DNA of 64,000 bases from Oxytricha trifallax (GCA_000711775.1 ARYC01000307.1:1-64000); one strand, 5' to 3'; shown: positions 23,530-37,947, numbered from the stretch's first letter. Made by a program: numbers and translations. Notes: generated by a model not told the origin, from the sequence alone.

Positions 23530-26500
23530 ATAAAAAAAATTATTTTTAATTAATTTGGCATTTCGGATGCAACTCAATTCGCGCTACAATTCTAGTATGA
23601 TTATGTTAAAAATAGATAAAAAATAAAATTAACAAAGGCTTTTTTATTCGAAGAACTTTTATTCCTTGCTTTTACTATATAAATTGGCTTCAAATTTGAG
23701 TGAGGAAAGTTTAGTTCAAGAAATTACAACTTATTAAAAAATATTATTTTTAATTAATTTGGCATTTCGGATGCAACTCAATTCGCGCAACAATTCTAGT
23801 ATGATTATGTTAAAAATATATAAAAAATAAAATTAACAAAGGCTTTTTTATTCGAAGAACTTTTATTCCTTGCTTTTACTATATAAATTGGCTTCAAATT
23901 TGAGTGAGGAAAGTTTAGTTCAAGAAATTACACTTATTAAAAAATATTATTTTTAATTAATTTAGCATTTCGGATGCAACTCAATTCGCGCAACAATTCT
24001 AGTATGATTATGTTAAAAATATATAAAAAATAAAATTAACAAAGGCTTTTTTATTCGAAGAACTTTTATTCCTTGCTTTTACTATATAAATTGGCTTCAA
24101 ATTTGAGTGAGGAAAGTTTAGTTCAAGAAATTACACTTATTAAAAAATATTATTTTTAATTAATTTGGCATTTCGGATGCAACTCAATTCGCGCAACAAT
24201 TCTAGTATGATTATGTTAAAAATATATAAAAAATAAAATTAACAAAGGCTTTTTTATTCGAAGAACTTTTATTTCTTGCTTTTACTATATAAATTGGCTT
24301 CAAATTTGAGTGAGGAAAGTTTAGTTCAAGAAATTACACTTATTAAAAAATATTATTTTTAATTAATTTGGCATTTCGGATGCAACTCAATTCGCGCAAC
24401 AATTCTAGTATGATTATGTTAAAAATAGATAAAAAATAAAATTAACAAAGGCTTTTTTATTCGAAGAACTTTTATTCCTTGCTTTTACTATCTAAATTGG
24501 CTTCAAATTTGAGTGAGGAAAGTTTAGTTCAAGAAATTACAATTATTAAAAAATATTATTTTTAATTAATTTGGCATTTCGGATGCAACTCAATTCGCGC
24601 AACAATTCTAGTATGATTATGTTAAAAATAGATAAAAAATAAAATTAACAAAGGCTTTTTTATTCGAAGAACTTTTATTCCTTGCTTTTACTATATAAAT
24701 TGGCTTCAAATTTGAGTGAGGAAAGTTTAGTTCAAGAAATTACACTTATTAAAAAATATTATTTTTAATTAATTTGGCATTTCGGATGCAACTCAATTCG
24801 CGCAACAATTCTAGTATGATTATGTTAAAAATAGATAAAAAATAAAATTAACAAAGGCTTTTTTATTCGAAGAACTTTTATTCCTTGCTTTTACTATATA
24901 AATTGGCTTCAAATTTGAGTGAGGAAAGTTTAGTTCAAGAAATTACAATTATTAAAAAATATTATTTTTAATTAATTTGGCATTTCGGATGCAACTCAAT
25001 TCGCGCAACAATTCTAGTATGATTATGTTAAAAATAGATAAAAAATAAAATTAACAAAGGCTTTTTTATTCGAAGAACTTTTATTCCTTGCTTTTACTAT
25101 ATAAATTGGCTTCAAATTTGAGTGAGGAAAGTTTAGTTCAAGAAATTACACTTATTAAAAAATATTATTTTTAATTAATTTAGCATTTTGGATGCAACTC
25201 AATTCGCGCAACAATTCTAGTATGATTATGTTAAAAATAGATAAAAAATAAAATTAACAAAGGCTTTTTTATTCGAAGAACTTTTATTCCTTGCTTTTAC
25301 TATCTAAATTGGCTTCAAATTTGAGTGAGGAAAGTTTAGTTCATGAAATTACACTTATTATAAAATATTATTTTTAATTAATTTGGCATTTCGGATGCAA
25401 CTCAATTCGCGCAACAATTCTAGTATGATTATGTTAAAAATAGATAAAAAATAAAATTAACAAAGGCTTTTTTATTCGAAGAACTTTTATTCCTTGCTTT
25501 TACTATCTAAATTGGCTTCAAATTTGAGTGAGGAAAGTTTAGTTCAAGAAATTACAATTATTAAAAAATATTATTTTTAATTAATTTGGCATTTCGGATG
25601 CAACTCAATTCGCGCAACAATTCTAGTATGATTATGTTAAAAATAGATAAAAAATAAAATTAACAAAGGCTTTTTTATTCGAAGAACTTTTATTCCTTAC
25701 TTTTACTATATAAATTGGCTTCAAATTTGAGTGAGGAAAGTCTAGTTCAAGAAATTACAATTATTAAAAAATATTATTTTTAATTAATTTAGCATTTCGG
25801 ATGCAACTCAATTCGCGCACAATTCTAGTATAAAAATGTTAAAAATAGATAAAAAATAAAATTAACAAAGGCTTTTTTATTCCAAGAACTTTTATTCAAT
25901 GCTTTTCCTATACAAATTGGCTTCAAATTTGAGATGGAAAGTTCATTGATTGAAATTTCACTTATAAAAATATTTAATTTACAATTAATTTCACAATTCG
26001 GATGCAATTTAATACGTGCTACAATTCTAATATAAAAATGTTAAAAATAGATAAAATTTAGAATTAACAAAGGCTTTTTTATTCCAAGAACTTTTATTCA
26101 ATGCTTTTACTATCTAAATTGGCTTCAAATTTGAGTGAGGAAAGTCTAGTTCAAGAAATTACAATTATTAAAAAATATTATTTTTAATTAATTTGGCATT
26201 TCGGATGCAACTCAATTCGCCGCAACAATTCTAGTATGATTATGTTAAAAATAGATAAAAAATAAAATTAACAAAGGCTTTTATATTCGAAGAACTTTTA
26301 TTCCTTGCTTTTTTTATCTAAATTGGCTTCAAATTTGAGTGAGGAAAGTCTAGTTCAAGAAATTACAATTATTAAAAAATATTATTTTTAATTAATTTGG
26401 CATTTCGGATGCAACTCAATTCGCGCAACAATTCTAGTATGATTATGTTAAAAATAGATAAAAAATAAAATTAACAAAGGCTTTTTTATTCGAAGAACTT

Positions 26501-29500
26501 TTATTCCTTGCTTTTACTATCTAAATTGGCTTCAAATTTGAGTGAGGAAAGTTTAGTTCATGAAATTACACTTATTATAAAATATTATTTTTAATTAATT
26601 TGGCATTTCGGATGCAACTCAATTCGCGCAACAATTCTAGTATGATTATGTTAAAAATAGATAAAAAATAAAATTAACAAAAGCTTTTTTATTCGAAGAA
26701 CTTTTATTCCTTGCTTTTACTATCTAAATTGGCTTCAAATTTGAGTGAGGAAAGTTTAGTTCATGAAATTACACTTATTATAAAATATTATTTTTAATTA
26801 ATTTGGCATTTCGGATGCAACTCAATTCGCGCAACAATTCTTGTATGATTATGTTAAATATAGATAAAAAATAAAATTAACAAAGGCTTTTTTATTCGAA
26901 GAACGTTTATTACTTGCTTTTACTATCTAAATAGGCTTCAAATTTGAGTGAGGAAAAACTAGTTCAAGAAATTACACTTATTAAAAAATATTTTTTTTAA
27001 TTAATTTGGCATTTCGGATGCAACTCAATTCGCGCAACAATTCTAGTATGATTATGTTAAAAATAGATAAAAAATAAAATTAACAAAGGCTTTTTATTCG
27101 AAGAACTTTTATTCCTTGCTTTTACTATCTAAATTGGCTTCAAATTTGAGTGAGGAAAGTTTAGTTCATGAAATTACACTTATTAAAAAATATTATTTTT
27201 AATTAATTTGGCATTTCGGATGCAACTCAATTCGCGCAACAATTCTAGTATGATTATGTTAAAAAAAAAAAATAAAATTACAAAGGCTTTTTTATTCGAA
27301 GAACTTTTATTCCTTACTTTTACTATATAAATTGGCTTCAAATTTGAGTGAGGAAAGTTTAGTTCAAGAAATTACAATTATTAAAAAATATTATTTTTAA
27401 TTAATTTAGCATTTCGGATGCAACTCAATTCGCGCAACAATTCTAGTATGATTATGTTAAAAATAGATAAAAAATAAAATTAACAAAGGCTTTTTTATTC
27501 GAAGAACGTTTATTACTTGCTTTTACTATCTAAATAGGCTTCAAATTTGAGTGAGGAAAAACTAGTTCAAGAAATTACACTTATTAAAAAATATTATTTT
27601 TAATTAATTTGGCATTTCGGATGCAACTCAATTCGCGCAACAATTCTAGTATGATTATGTTAAAAATAGATAAAAAATAAAATTAACAAAAGCTTTTTTA
27701 TTCGAAGAACTTTTATTCCTTACTTTTACTATATAAATTGGCTTCAAATTTGAGTGAGGAAAGTTTAGTTCAAGAAATTACAATTATTAAAAAATATTAT
27801 TTTTAATTAATTTAGCATTTCGGATGCAACTCAATTCGCGCAACAATTCTAGTATGATTATGTTAAAAATAGATAAAAAATAAAATTAACAAAGGCTTTT
27901 ATATTCGAAGAACTTTTATTCCTTACTTTTACTATATAAATTGGCTTCAAATTTGAGTGAGGAAAGTCTAGTTCAAGAAATTACAATTATTAAAAAATAT
28001 TATTTTTAATTAATTTAGCATTTCGGATGCAACTCAATTCGCGCAACAATTCTAGTATGATTATGTTAAAAATAGATAAAAAATAAAATTAACAAAGGCT
28101 TTTATATTCGAAGAACTTTTATTCCTTACTTTTACTATATAAATTGGCTTCAAATTTGAGTGAGGAAAGTCTAGTTCAAGAAATTACAATTATTAAAAAA
28201 TATTATTTTTAATTAATTTAGCATTTCGGATGCAACTCAATTCGCGCAACAATTCTAGTATGATTATGTTAAAAATAGATAAAAAATAAAATTAACAAAG
28301 GCTTTTATATTCGAAGAACTTTTATTCCTTGCTTTTACTATATAAATTGGCTTCAAATTTGAGTGAGGAAAGTCTAGTTCAAGAAAGTACAATTATTAAA
28401 AAATATTATTTTTAATTAATTTGGCATTTCGGATGCAACTCAATCGCGCAACAATTCTAGTATGATTATGTTAAAAATAGATAAAAAATAAAATTAACAA
28501 AGGCTTTTTTAATCCAAGAACTTTTATTCAATGCTTTTACTATACAAATTGGCTTCAAATTTGAGTGTGTTTAGTTCATTGATTGAAATTTCTCTAATAA
28601 AAATATTTTATTTCCAATTAATTTAACAATTCGGATGCAATTCGATACGTGCTACAATTCTAAAAAAAAAATGTTAAAAATAGATAAAATTAAGAATTAA
28701 CAAAGGCTTTTGTATTCCAAGAACTTTTATTCAATGCATTTACTATACAAATTGGCTTCAAATTTGACTATGGAGAGTACATTGATTGAAATTTTACTTA
28801 TAAAAATATTTAACTTTTAAATAATTTAACAATTCTGATGCAATTCGATATGTGCTACAATTTAGTATAAAAATGTTAAAAATAGATAAAATTTAGAATT
28901 AACAAAGGCTTTTTTATTCCAAGAACTTTTATTCCTTGCTTTTACTATCTAAATTGGCTTCAAATTTGAGTGAGGAAAGTTTAGTTCAAGAAATTACACT
29001 TATTAAAAAATATTATTTTTAATTAATTTGGCATTTCGGATGCAACTCAATTCGCGCAACAATTCTAGTATGATTATGTTAAAAATAGATAAAAAATAAA
29101 ATTAACAAAGGCTTTTTTATTCGAAGAACGTTTATCTTGCTTTTACTATCTAAATAGGCTTCAAATTTGAGTGAGGAAAAACTAGTTCAAGAAATTACAC
29201 TTATTAAAAAATATTATTTTTAATTAATTTGGCATTTCGGATGCAACTCAATTCGCGCAACAATTCTAGTATGATTATGTTAAAAATAGATAAAAAATAA
29301 AATTAACAAAGGCTTTTTTATTCGAAGAACTTTTATTCCTTACTTTTACTATATAAATTGGCTTCAAATTTGAGTGAGGAAAGTTTAGTTCAAGAAATTA
29401 CAATTATTAAAAAATATTATTTTTAATTAATTTAGCATTTTGGATGCAACTCAATTCGCGCAACAATTCTAGTATGATTATGTTAAAAATAGATAAAAAA

Positions 29501-32500
29501 TAAAATTAACAAAGGCTTTTTTATTCGAAGAACGTTTATTACTTGCTTTTACTATCTAAATAGGCTTCAAATTTGAGTGAGGAAAAACTAGTTCAAGAAA
29601 TTACACTTATTAAAAAATATTATTTTTAATTAATTTGGCATTTCGGATGCAACTCAATTCGCGCAACAATTCTAGTATGATTATGTTAAAAATATAAAAA
29701 ATAAAATTAACAAAGGCTTTTTTATTCGAAGAACTTTTATTTTTGCTTTTACTATATAAATTGGCTTCAAATTTGAGTGAGGAAAGTTTAGTTCAAGAAA
29801 TTACACTTATTAAAAAATATTATTTTTAATTAATTTGGCATTTCGGATGCAACTCAATTCGCGCAACAATTCTAGTATGATTATGTTAAAAATATATAAA
29901 AAATAAAATTAACAAAGGCTTTTTTATTCGAAGAACTTTTATTTCTTGCTTTTACTATATAAATTGGCTTCAAATTTGAGTGAGGAAAGTTTAGTTCAAG
30001 AAATTACACTTATTAAAAAATATTATTTTTAATTAATTTGGCATTTCGGATGCAACTCAATTCGCGCAACAATTCTAGTATGATTATGTTAAAAATATAT
30101 AAAAAATAAAATTAACAAAGGCTTTTTTATTCGAAGAACTTTTATTCCTTACTTTTACTATATAAATTGGCTTCAAATTTGAGTGAGGAAAGTTTAGTTC
30201 AAGAAATTACAATTATTAAAAAATATTATTTTTAATTAATTTAGCATTTCGGATGCAACTCAATTCGCGCAACAATTCTAGTATGATTATGTTAAAAATA
30301 GATAAAAAATAAAATTAACAAAGGCTTTTTTATTCGAAGAACTTTTATTCCTTACTTTTACTATATAAATTGGCTTCAAATTTGAGTGAGGAAAGTCTAG
30401 TTCAAGAAATTACAATTATTAAAAAATATTATTTTTAATTAATTTAGCATTTCGGATGCAACTCAATTCGCGCAACAATTCTAGTATGATTATGTTAAAA
30501 ATAGATAAAAAATAAAATTAACAAAGGCTTTTATATTCGAAGAACTTTTATTCCTTACTTTTACTATATAAATTGGCTTCAAATTTGAGTGAGGAAAGTC
30601 TAGTTCAAGAAATTACAATTATTAAAAAATATTATTTTTAATTAATTTAGCATTTCGGATGCAACTCAATTCGCGCAACAATTCTAGTATGATTATGTTA
30701 AAAATAGATAAAAAATAAAATTAACAAAGGCTTTTTTATTCGAAGAACGTTTATTACTTACTTTTACTATATAAATAGGCTTCAAATTTGAGTGAGGAAA
30801 AACTAGTTCAAGAAATTACAATTATTAAAAAATATTATTTTTAATTAATTTAGCATTTCGGATGCAACTCAATTCGCGCAACAATTCTAGTATGATTATG
30901 TTAAAAATAGATAAAAAATAAAATTAACAAAGGCTTTTTTATTCGAAGAACGTTTATTACTTACTTTTACTATATAAATAGGCTTCAAATTTGAGTGAGG
31001 AAAAACTAGTTCAAGAAATTACAATTATTAAAAAATATTATTTTTAATTAATTTAGCATTTCGGATGCAACTCAATTCGCGCAACAATTCTAGTATGATT
31101 ATGTTAAAAATAGATAAAAAATAAAATTAACAAAGGCTTTTATATTCGAAGAACTTTTATTCCTTACTTTTACTATATAAATTGGCTTCAAATTTGAGTG
31201 AGGAAAGTCTAGTTCAAGAAATTACAATTATTAAAAAATATTATTTTTAATTAATTTAGCATTTCGGATGCAACTCAATTCGCGCAACAATTCTAGTATG
31301 ATTATGTTAAAAATAGATAAAAAATAAAATTAACAAAAGGCTTTTTTATTCGAAGAACTTTTATTCCTTACTTTTACTATATAAATTGGCTTCAAATTTG
31401 AGTGAGGAAAGTTTAGTTCAAGAAATTACAATTATTAAAAAATATTATTTTTAATTAATTTAGCATTTTGGATGCAACTCAATTCGCGCAACAATTCTAG
31501 TATGATTATGTTAAAAATAGATAAAAAATAAAATTAACAAAGGCCTTTTTTATTCGAAGAACTTTTATTCCTTACTTTTACTATATAAATTGGCTTCAAA
31601 TTTGAGTGAGGAAAGTTTAGTTCAAGAAATTACAATTATTAAAAAATATTATTTTTAATTAATTTAGCATTTTGGATGCAACTCAATTCGCGCAACAATT
31701 CTAGTATGATTATGTTAAAAATAGATAAAAAATAAAATTAACAAAGGCTTTTTTATTCGAAGAACTTTATTCCTTACTTTTACTATATAAATTGGCTTCA
31801 AATTTGAGTGAGGAAAGTTTAGTTCAAGAAATTACAATTATTAAAAAATATTATTTTTAATTAATTTAGCATTTCGGATGCAACTCAATTCGCGCAACAA
31901 TTCTAGTATGATTATGTTAAAAATAGATAAAAAATAAAATTAACAAAGGCTTTTTTATTCGAAGAACGTTTATTACTTACTTTTACTATATAAATAGGCT
32001 TCAAATTTGAGTGAGGAAAAACTAGTTCAAGAAATTACAATTATTAAAAAATATTATTTTTAATTAATTTAGCATTTCGGATGCAACTCAATTCGCGCAA
32101 CAATTCTAGTATGATTATGTTAAAAATAGATAAAAAATAAAATTAACAAAGGCTTTTTTATTCGAAGAACTTTTATTCCTTGCTTTTACTATCTAAATTG
32201 GCTTCAAATTTGAGTGAGGAAAGTTTAGTTCATGAAATTACACTTATTAAAAAATATTATTTTTAATTAATTTGGCATTTCGGATGCAACTCAATTCGCG
32301 CAACAATTCTAGTATGATTATGTTAAAAATAGATAAAAAATAAAATTAACAAAGGCTTTTATATTCGAAGAACTTTTATTCCTTGCTTTTACTATATAAA
32401 TTGGCTTCAAATTTGAGTGAGGAAAGTCTAGTTCAAGAAATTACACTTATTAAAAAATATTATTTTTAATTAATTTGGCATTTCGGATGCAACTCAATTC

Positions 32501-34592
32501 GCGCAACAATTCTAGTATGATTATGTTAAAAATATATAAAAAATAAAATTAACAAAGGCTTTTTTATTCGAAGAACTTTTATTTCTTGCTTTTACTATAT
32601 AAATTGGCTTCAAATTTGAGTGAGGAAAGTTTAGTTCAAGAAATTACACTTATTAAAAAATATTATTTTTAATTAATTTGGCATTTCGGATGCAACTCAA
32701 TTCGCGCAACAATTCTAGTATGATTATGTTAAAAATATATAAAAAATAAAATTAACAAAGGCTTTTTTATTCGAAGAACTTTTATTTCTTGCTTTTACTA
32801 TATAAATTGGCTTCAAATTTGAGTGAGGAAAGTTTAGTTCAAGAAATTACAATTATTAAAAAATATTATTTTTAATTAATTTGGCATTTCGGATGCAACT
32901 CAATTCGCGCAACAATTCTAGTATGATTATGTTAAAAATAGATAAAAAATAAAATTAACAAAGGCTTTTATATTCGAAGAACTTTTATTCCTTGCTTTTA
33001 CTATATAAATTGGCTTCAAATTTGAGTGAGGAAAGTCTAGTTCAAGAAATTACAACTTATTAAAAAATATTATTTTTAATTAATTTGGCATTTCGGATGC
33101 AACTCAATTCGCGCAACAATTCTAGTATGATTATGTTAAAAATATATAAAAAATAAAATTAACAAAGGCTTTTTTATTCGAAGAACTTTTATTTCTTGCT
33201 TTTACTATATAAATTGGCTTCAAATTTGAGTGAGGAAAGTTTAGTTCAAGAAATTACACTTATTAAAAAATATTATTTTTAATTAATTTGGCATTTCGGA
33301 TGCAACTCAATTCGCGCAACAATTCTAGTATGATTATGTTAAAAATAGATAAAAAATAAAATTAACAAAGGCTTTTTTATTCGAAGAACTTTTATTTCTT
33401 GCTTTTACTATATAAATTGGCTTCAAATTTGAGTGAGGAAAGTTTAGTTCAAGAAATTACACTTATTAAAAAATATTATTTTTAATTAATTTGGCATTTC
33501 GGATGCAACTCAATTCGCGCAACAATTCTAGTATGATTATGTTAAAAATATATAAAAAATAAAATTAACAAAGGCTTTTTTATTCGAAGAACTTTTATTC
33601 CTTACTTTTACTATATAAATTGGCTTCAAATTTGAGTGAGGAAAGTTTAGTTCAAGAAATTACAATTATTAAAAAATATTATTTTTAATTAATTTAGCAT
33701 TTTGGATGCAACTCAATTCGCGCAACAATTCTAGTATGATTATGTTAAAAATAGATAAAAAATAAAATTAACAAAGGCTTTTTTATTCGAAGAACTTTTA
33801 TTTTTGCTTTTACTATCTAAATTGGCTTCAAATTTGAGTGAGGAAAGTTTCGTTCAAGAAATTACAATTATTAAAAAATATTTTTTTTATTTAATTTGGC
33901 ATTTCGGATGAAACTCAATTCGCGCAACAATTCTTGTATGATTATGTTAAAAATAGATAAAAAATAAAATTAACAAAAGCTTTTTTATTCGAAGAACTTT
34001 TATTCTTGCTTTTACTATCTAAATTGGCTTCAAATTTGAGTGAGGAAAGTTTAGTTCAAGAAATTACACTTATTAAAAAATATTATTTTTAATTAATTTG
34101 GCATTTCGGATGCAACTCAATTCGCGCAACAATTCTAGTATGATTATGTTAAAAATATATAAAAAATAAAATTAACAAAGGCTTTTTTATTCGAAGAACT
34201 TTTATTTCTTGCTTTTACTATATAAATTGGCTTCAAATTTGAGTGAGGAAAGTTTAGTTCAAGAAATTACACTTATTAAAAAATATTTTTTTAATTAATT
34301 TGGCATTTCGGATGAAACTCAATTCGCGCAACAATTCTAGTATGATTATGTTAAAAATAGATAAAAAATAAAATTAACAAAGGCTTTTATATTCGAAGAA
34401 CTTTTATTCCTTGCTTTTACTATATAAATTGGCTTCAAATTTGAGTGAGGAAAGTCTAGTTCAAGAAATTACAATTATTAAAAAATATTATTTTTAATTA
34501 ATTTGGCATTTCGGATGCAACTCAATTCGCGCAACAATTCTAGTATGATTATGTTAAAAATAGATAAAAAATAAAATTAACAAAGGCTTTTT
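23530..34592. repeat. Satellite 2: tandem array, ~205 bp unit, ~54 copies
   Basis: Unit landmarks are TTTGGCATTTCGGATGC, CAACTCAATTCGCGC, GATTATGTTAAAAATA, AACAAAGGCTTTTTTATTC, GAAGAACTTTTATTCC, TTGGCTTCAAATTTGAGTG and AGTTCAAGAAATTACA. Copies are mostly over 95% alike. Variant units recur in blocks: the type with GAACGTTTATTACTTGC plus GAGGAAAAACTAG appears near 26900, 27510, 29120, 29540, 30750, 30950 and 31960. Diverged units near 25830-26080 and 28500-28900 lack the CGGATGCAACTC core in its usual form. The last unit breaks off in a poly-T at about 34592. It lies between the 5' and 3' parts of A1. Confidence 0.98.
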
Positions 34593-35394
34593 TTTTTTAA
34601 TTGTAATCCTTAAATTCTTATATAATCATTTTTTTTAACTTAAAATTAGAATTAATATTATGTCAACGAAAATTTTTTATTTTGAGTGTTTCTTCGACAA
34701 AGACTCAAATTATAAAATTGCAATATATCTGTTTTTCCTTGATCTCTATTTTTAATGCTTCAACATTTTACATTTTATTTATTGATTAACTAATAATATA
34801 AGTTTAAACTTTGTAATAATTTTTGATTTATATACATTCTACAAACTCTTTGTATAAATTAAGCCGAAAAAAAACATAACTTAATGTTCAAAATTATAAA
34901 AAGACCTTCTCAAATAAAATCAATCTTACAAACTTCTTAAAAAAATAATAAAATATTTATTATACCTCTATTTTTGGTTTTTAGTTGAAGAAAAATGATA
35001 TAAAATCGTTAGATTATCCTTGAAATTATATTATTTAATATAATATATTAGTATTAGTAAGTATTTTATTTTGCTTTTATTGAAATGATATTAATTTAAA
35101 TTTTTAAGAAAAATCTTTTTTTACTTAAACTCTTAACTAAGTCTGAATAAAAATATGATTATAATTATTTTAAAAATTAATTTTTTGAATTATAATTAAT
35201 AGTTAATATAATTTATAATGAATTATATTATATGATTTGATTGAAACTTGTTACTCTTTTGATAATATTTGATTATGTAATTTATAATAAAATACTAATA
35301 AAATCCCACGTAAAAATTAATTGATTAATTATTTATCTATCAGAGAGTTTTGAAGTTTAATTCAGCCAATCCTATTTTCTCTTAGAACAATTAA
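34593..35394. other. AT-rich spacer
   Basis: No gene or repeat seen between satellite 2 and the small gene that follows. Confidence 0.6.
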
Positions 35395-35395
35395 A

Positions 35396-35670
35396 TCAAC
35401 AACATGAAAATGCCTAGATCTCAAGCTCAGAACAATATTAACATTTTAATATAGCCATCAGGCCAAGTAGGTAATTAACTTGCTTAAATGAACGCTTAAT
35501 CATATCATGCTTATCCTTAACAACTAGACTAGGATAATGATATTTCTCAGAATCTTCTTTAACCTGCACTAAATGAATAGAATCCTCCACAACTTCTGTA
35601 GAATTCACAACTCTTGGACATTTCATCACACAACGATTAATAACAGCATATTGATAATTTAAAACTCTTC
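35396..35670 (-). CDS. Small hypothetical gene or exon with C-terminal CxxC
   Basis: The minus-strand frame runs from about 35670 to TGA at 35398-35396 and uses TAA and TAG as Gln near its end. It contains KCPRVVNSTEVVEDSIHL, YHYPSLVVKDKHDMIKRS and YLLGLMAILKCQYCSE. The GC content is well above the flanks and residue use is natural, so I take it as coding. The CQYC pair could bind metal. The likely start is the Met at 35626; upstream residues (RRVLNYQYAVINRC) are also open, so an earlier exon is possible. No family was recognised. Confidence 0.5.
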
Positions 35671-36145
35671 TTAGCTAAATTTAAACTTTTTTATTTTATT
35701 TAATTTAAAAATTATATTAAGTGAGAAGAAGTTTCCTGACGAGGTTTAAAAAAGAAAAAATTTATGGAAAGGTTTTTGGAAGTAAATTCACATATATTTT
35801 TGTATAATTTTTCGTTGATTGATATTATTAGTTCTTAAGGTATTTCAATTAATTAAGCAATGATCTTCATATTTTTTTTAATTTTGTACTTTATATATTA
35901 ATTTTCATTTTCAAATAATTTCGATTTATTGAAATTAATAATTTTATATAAGATTATATTTATATTTGTATCTATTTATTGAAAGTCTCAGTATTAAAGA
36001 ACTACTATAACATATTCTTTTAAAAAATAATACCTAAACAACGATTGCTTAATAAGAATAGTCTTTTAAAAAATCAAATAAAATCATAATAAAATTTTAA
36101 GTAAAAACTCATTCGCCAGAAAATTTCATCCAAATTAAGTTAATT
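35671..36145. other. AT-rich spacer
   Basis: Nothing supportable; it ends at the AATATG duplication of the foldback element. Confidence 0.6.
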
Positions 36146-36151
36146 AATATG

Positions 36152-37098
36152 TGTTCAGACCGAGACCCACTCCCTCCCCCCTCAGCCGAGACCCACTCTC
36201 CCCCTCAACCGAGACCCCTCCTCACTTTATTGTAATTTTTGATAAACTTATTTTTACTCAAAATAAAATTCTTGCCCTTCGGGCCGCTATTACCATTATA
36301 GATATAACTTGATATATTTCACTACGTCCGTCAACCTTTTTGAAAACAATCTCCAATAGGTAAATAATTATAATAACATTCCTTTTTACTTTCATTAGTA
36401 ATAATATGATTTCATTGACACACAATAATATTATAGAAATTTCTTATAACTTTAATCGCTTCTATTTGACTAAATATTAAGAATTAATATAATAATTTTA
36501 CCAATAAGTTTACTTCTCTTTATTTCTTTATAAAAACTTTAAATATTATTTTTACTTAATTTAATTAATTACTAATAAAATCTTTTTTTATTCATTAATT
36601 TAATTAAATTGTAATCAAAATCAAAAGAAATCATTTAGAACTTTTCCAAATCTATGCTAAACCAAAAAAGATTTTATTAGTAATTAATTAAATTAAGTAA
36701 AAATAATATTTAAAGTTTTTATAAAGAAATAAAGAGAAGTAAACTTATTGGTAAAATTATTATATTAATTCTTAATATTTAGTCAAATAGAAGCGATTAA
36801 AGTTATAAGAAATTTCTATAATATTATTGTGTGTCAATGAAATCATATTATTACTAATGAAAGTAAAAAGGAATGTTATTATAATTATTTACCTATTGGA
36901 GATTGTTTTCAAAAAGGTTGACGGACGTAGTGAAATATATCAAGTTATATCTATAATGGTAATAGCGGCCCGAAGGGCAAGAATTTTATTTTGAGTAAAA
37001 ATAAGTTTATCAAAAATTACAATAAAGTGAGGAGGGGTCTCGGTTGAGGGGGAGAGTGGGTCTCGGCTGAGGGGGGAGGGGGGTCGGAGGGGAAAGCA
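36152..37098. mobile_element. Foldback element, ~430 bp arms, kin of the integrase element ends
   Basis: Starts TGTTCAGACCGAGACCC and ends ...AAAGCA, with AATATG duplicated at 36146-36151 and 37099-37104. The arms (about 36165-36588 and 36664-37080) are near-perfect inverted copies around a 75 bp loop. The termini share GTTCNGACCGAGACC with the fossil element at 2828-6775 and with the palindrome at 52168, and the 6 bp duplication has the same size. It has no gene of its own and is probably a non-autonomous derivative moved by that integrase family. The right tip is slightly rearranged. The near identity of the arms suggests it is young or kept by conversion. Confidence 0.85.
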
Positions 37099-37281
37099 AA
37101 TATGTTAATAATAAATCAATAATAAATAAGCGTTATAATTTTTAGTAATTTTTTATTTTCATATTTTTCTTCAAATTTATCAATTAAAATAATAAGCATT
37201 AAGTCTTATTAGGTTTTAGATTTTTAAAATCAAGCTTATATTCCTCAGTTTTAAAGGCCAAGTGATGTAACGGAAATATAA

Positions 37282-37947
37282 TTCTTGGCTCAGTTCCAAA
37301 ATTTATATCCAACTGAATAAGCATAATAGAATGCTTGGGAAAATGACTGCAAATCTATCTTATCGATTCAAAAAAATCAGGTTAAACATAATCAGACAGA
37401 GTTCAATTCACACACAATGTTGATAGATGAAGTAAAAGGTATGTTATTGCAATATCAAAGTGATAACGACTTGCTGCTTTATTACACTTGTTTGGAAACA
37501 CTTAAGTTAATTGAAGAAAGTAACACTATCCTCTACAACGATTTGAGCTCAATGAGAAATGATTTCTAGGTTAACACACAGACTTACAGTTCTTTTCATC
37601 CTTCAATTCAAAACTCTGGATAAAATTTTTAAGATTTGGAGTAACTAGATAAAAGTATTCAAGAAGCATCCATTAAACTTTTAGAAGATATAGAATCATT
37701 AATTGGAGATGCCTGAACTTTCAAATCAAGATTTGAAGAATTAATAACTAGTTTGAATGACCCATCTTGTATTGTGAGATAATCTGATTATGTTCACAGC
37801 TAAACAGATATAAACTGCTGCTTCTGTAGTTTCAAAATTGCTCAAAATACTTACTATTCCCAATCACCAGTCTGTAATCATGTTGCCCACCTATATTGCA
37901 ATTTTAAAAGTTTAAGCATTTAACCTCAAAGTTATCCACTAATTTGA
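37282..37947 (+). pseudogene. Gene A1, 3' part with Cys/His cluster
   Basis: The frame opens as FLAQFQNLYPTEQAQQ and runs to TGA at 37945. It aligns with A2 45966-46661: MLLQYQSDNDLLLYYTCLET against MLQQFQRDYDFTLYHTCVET, and NCCFCSFKIAQNTYYSQSPV against VCCFCNSKVSFNTYYNQSTV, then CNHVAHLYC against CDHVAHFYC. The CCFC...C-x2-H-x2-H-x2-C arrangement suggests a zinc-binding fold. An in-frame TGA at 37714 falls in a region aligned to coding sequence in A2, so the copy is dead or TGA is read through. About 18 kb, mostly satellite 2, separates it from the 5' part. Confidence 0.75.

Noticed and set aside
1-34592. Tandem arrays as CRISPR
   Set aside because: The units are ~190-205 bp throughout with no short repeat/variable spacer pattern, and the DNA is eukaryotic.
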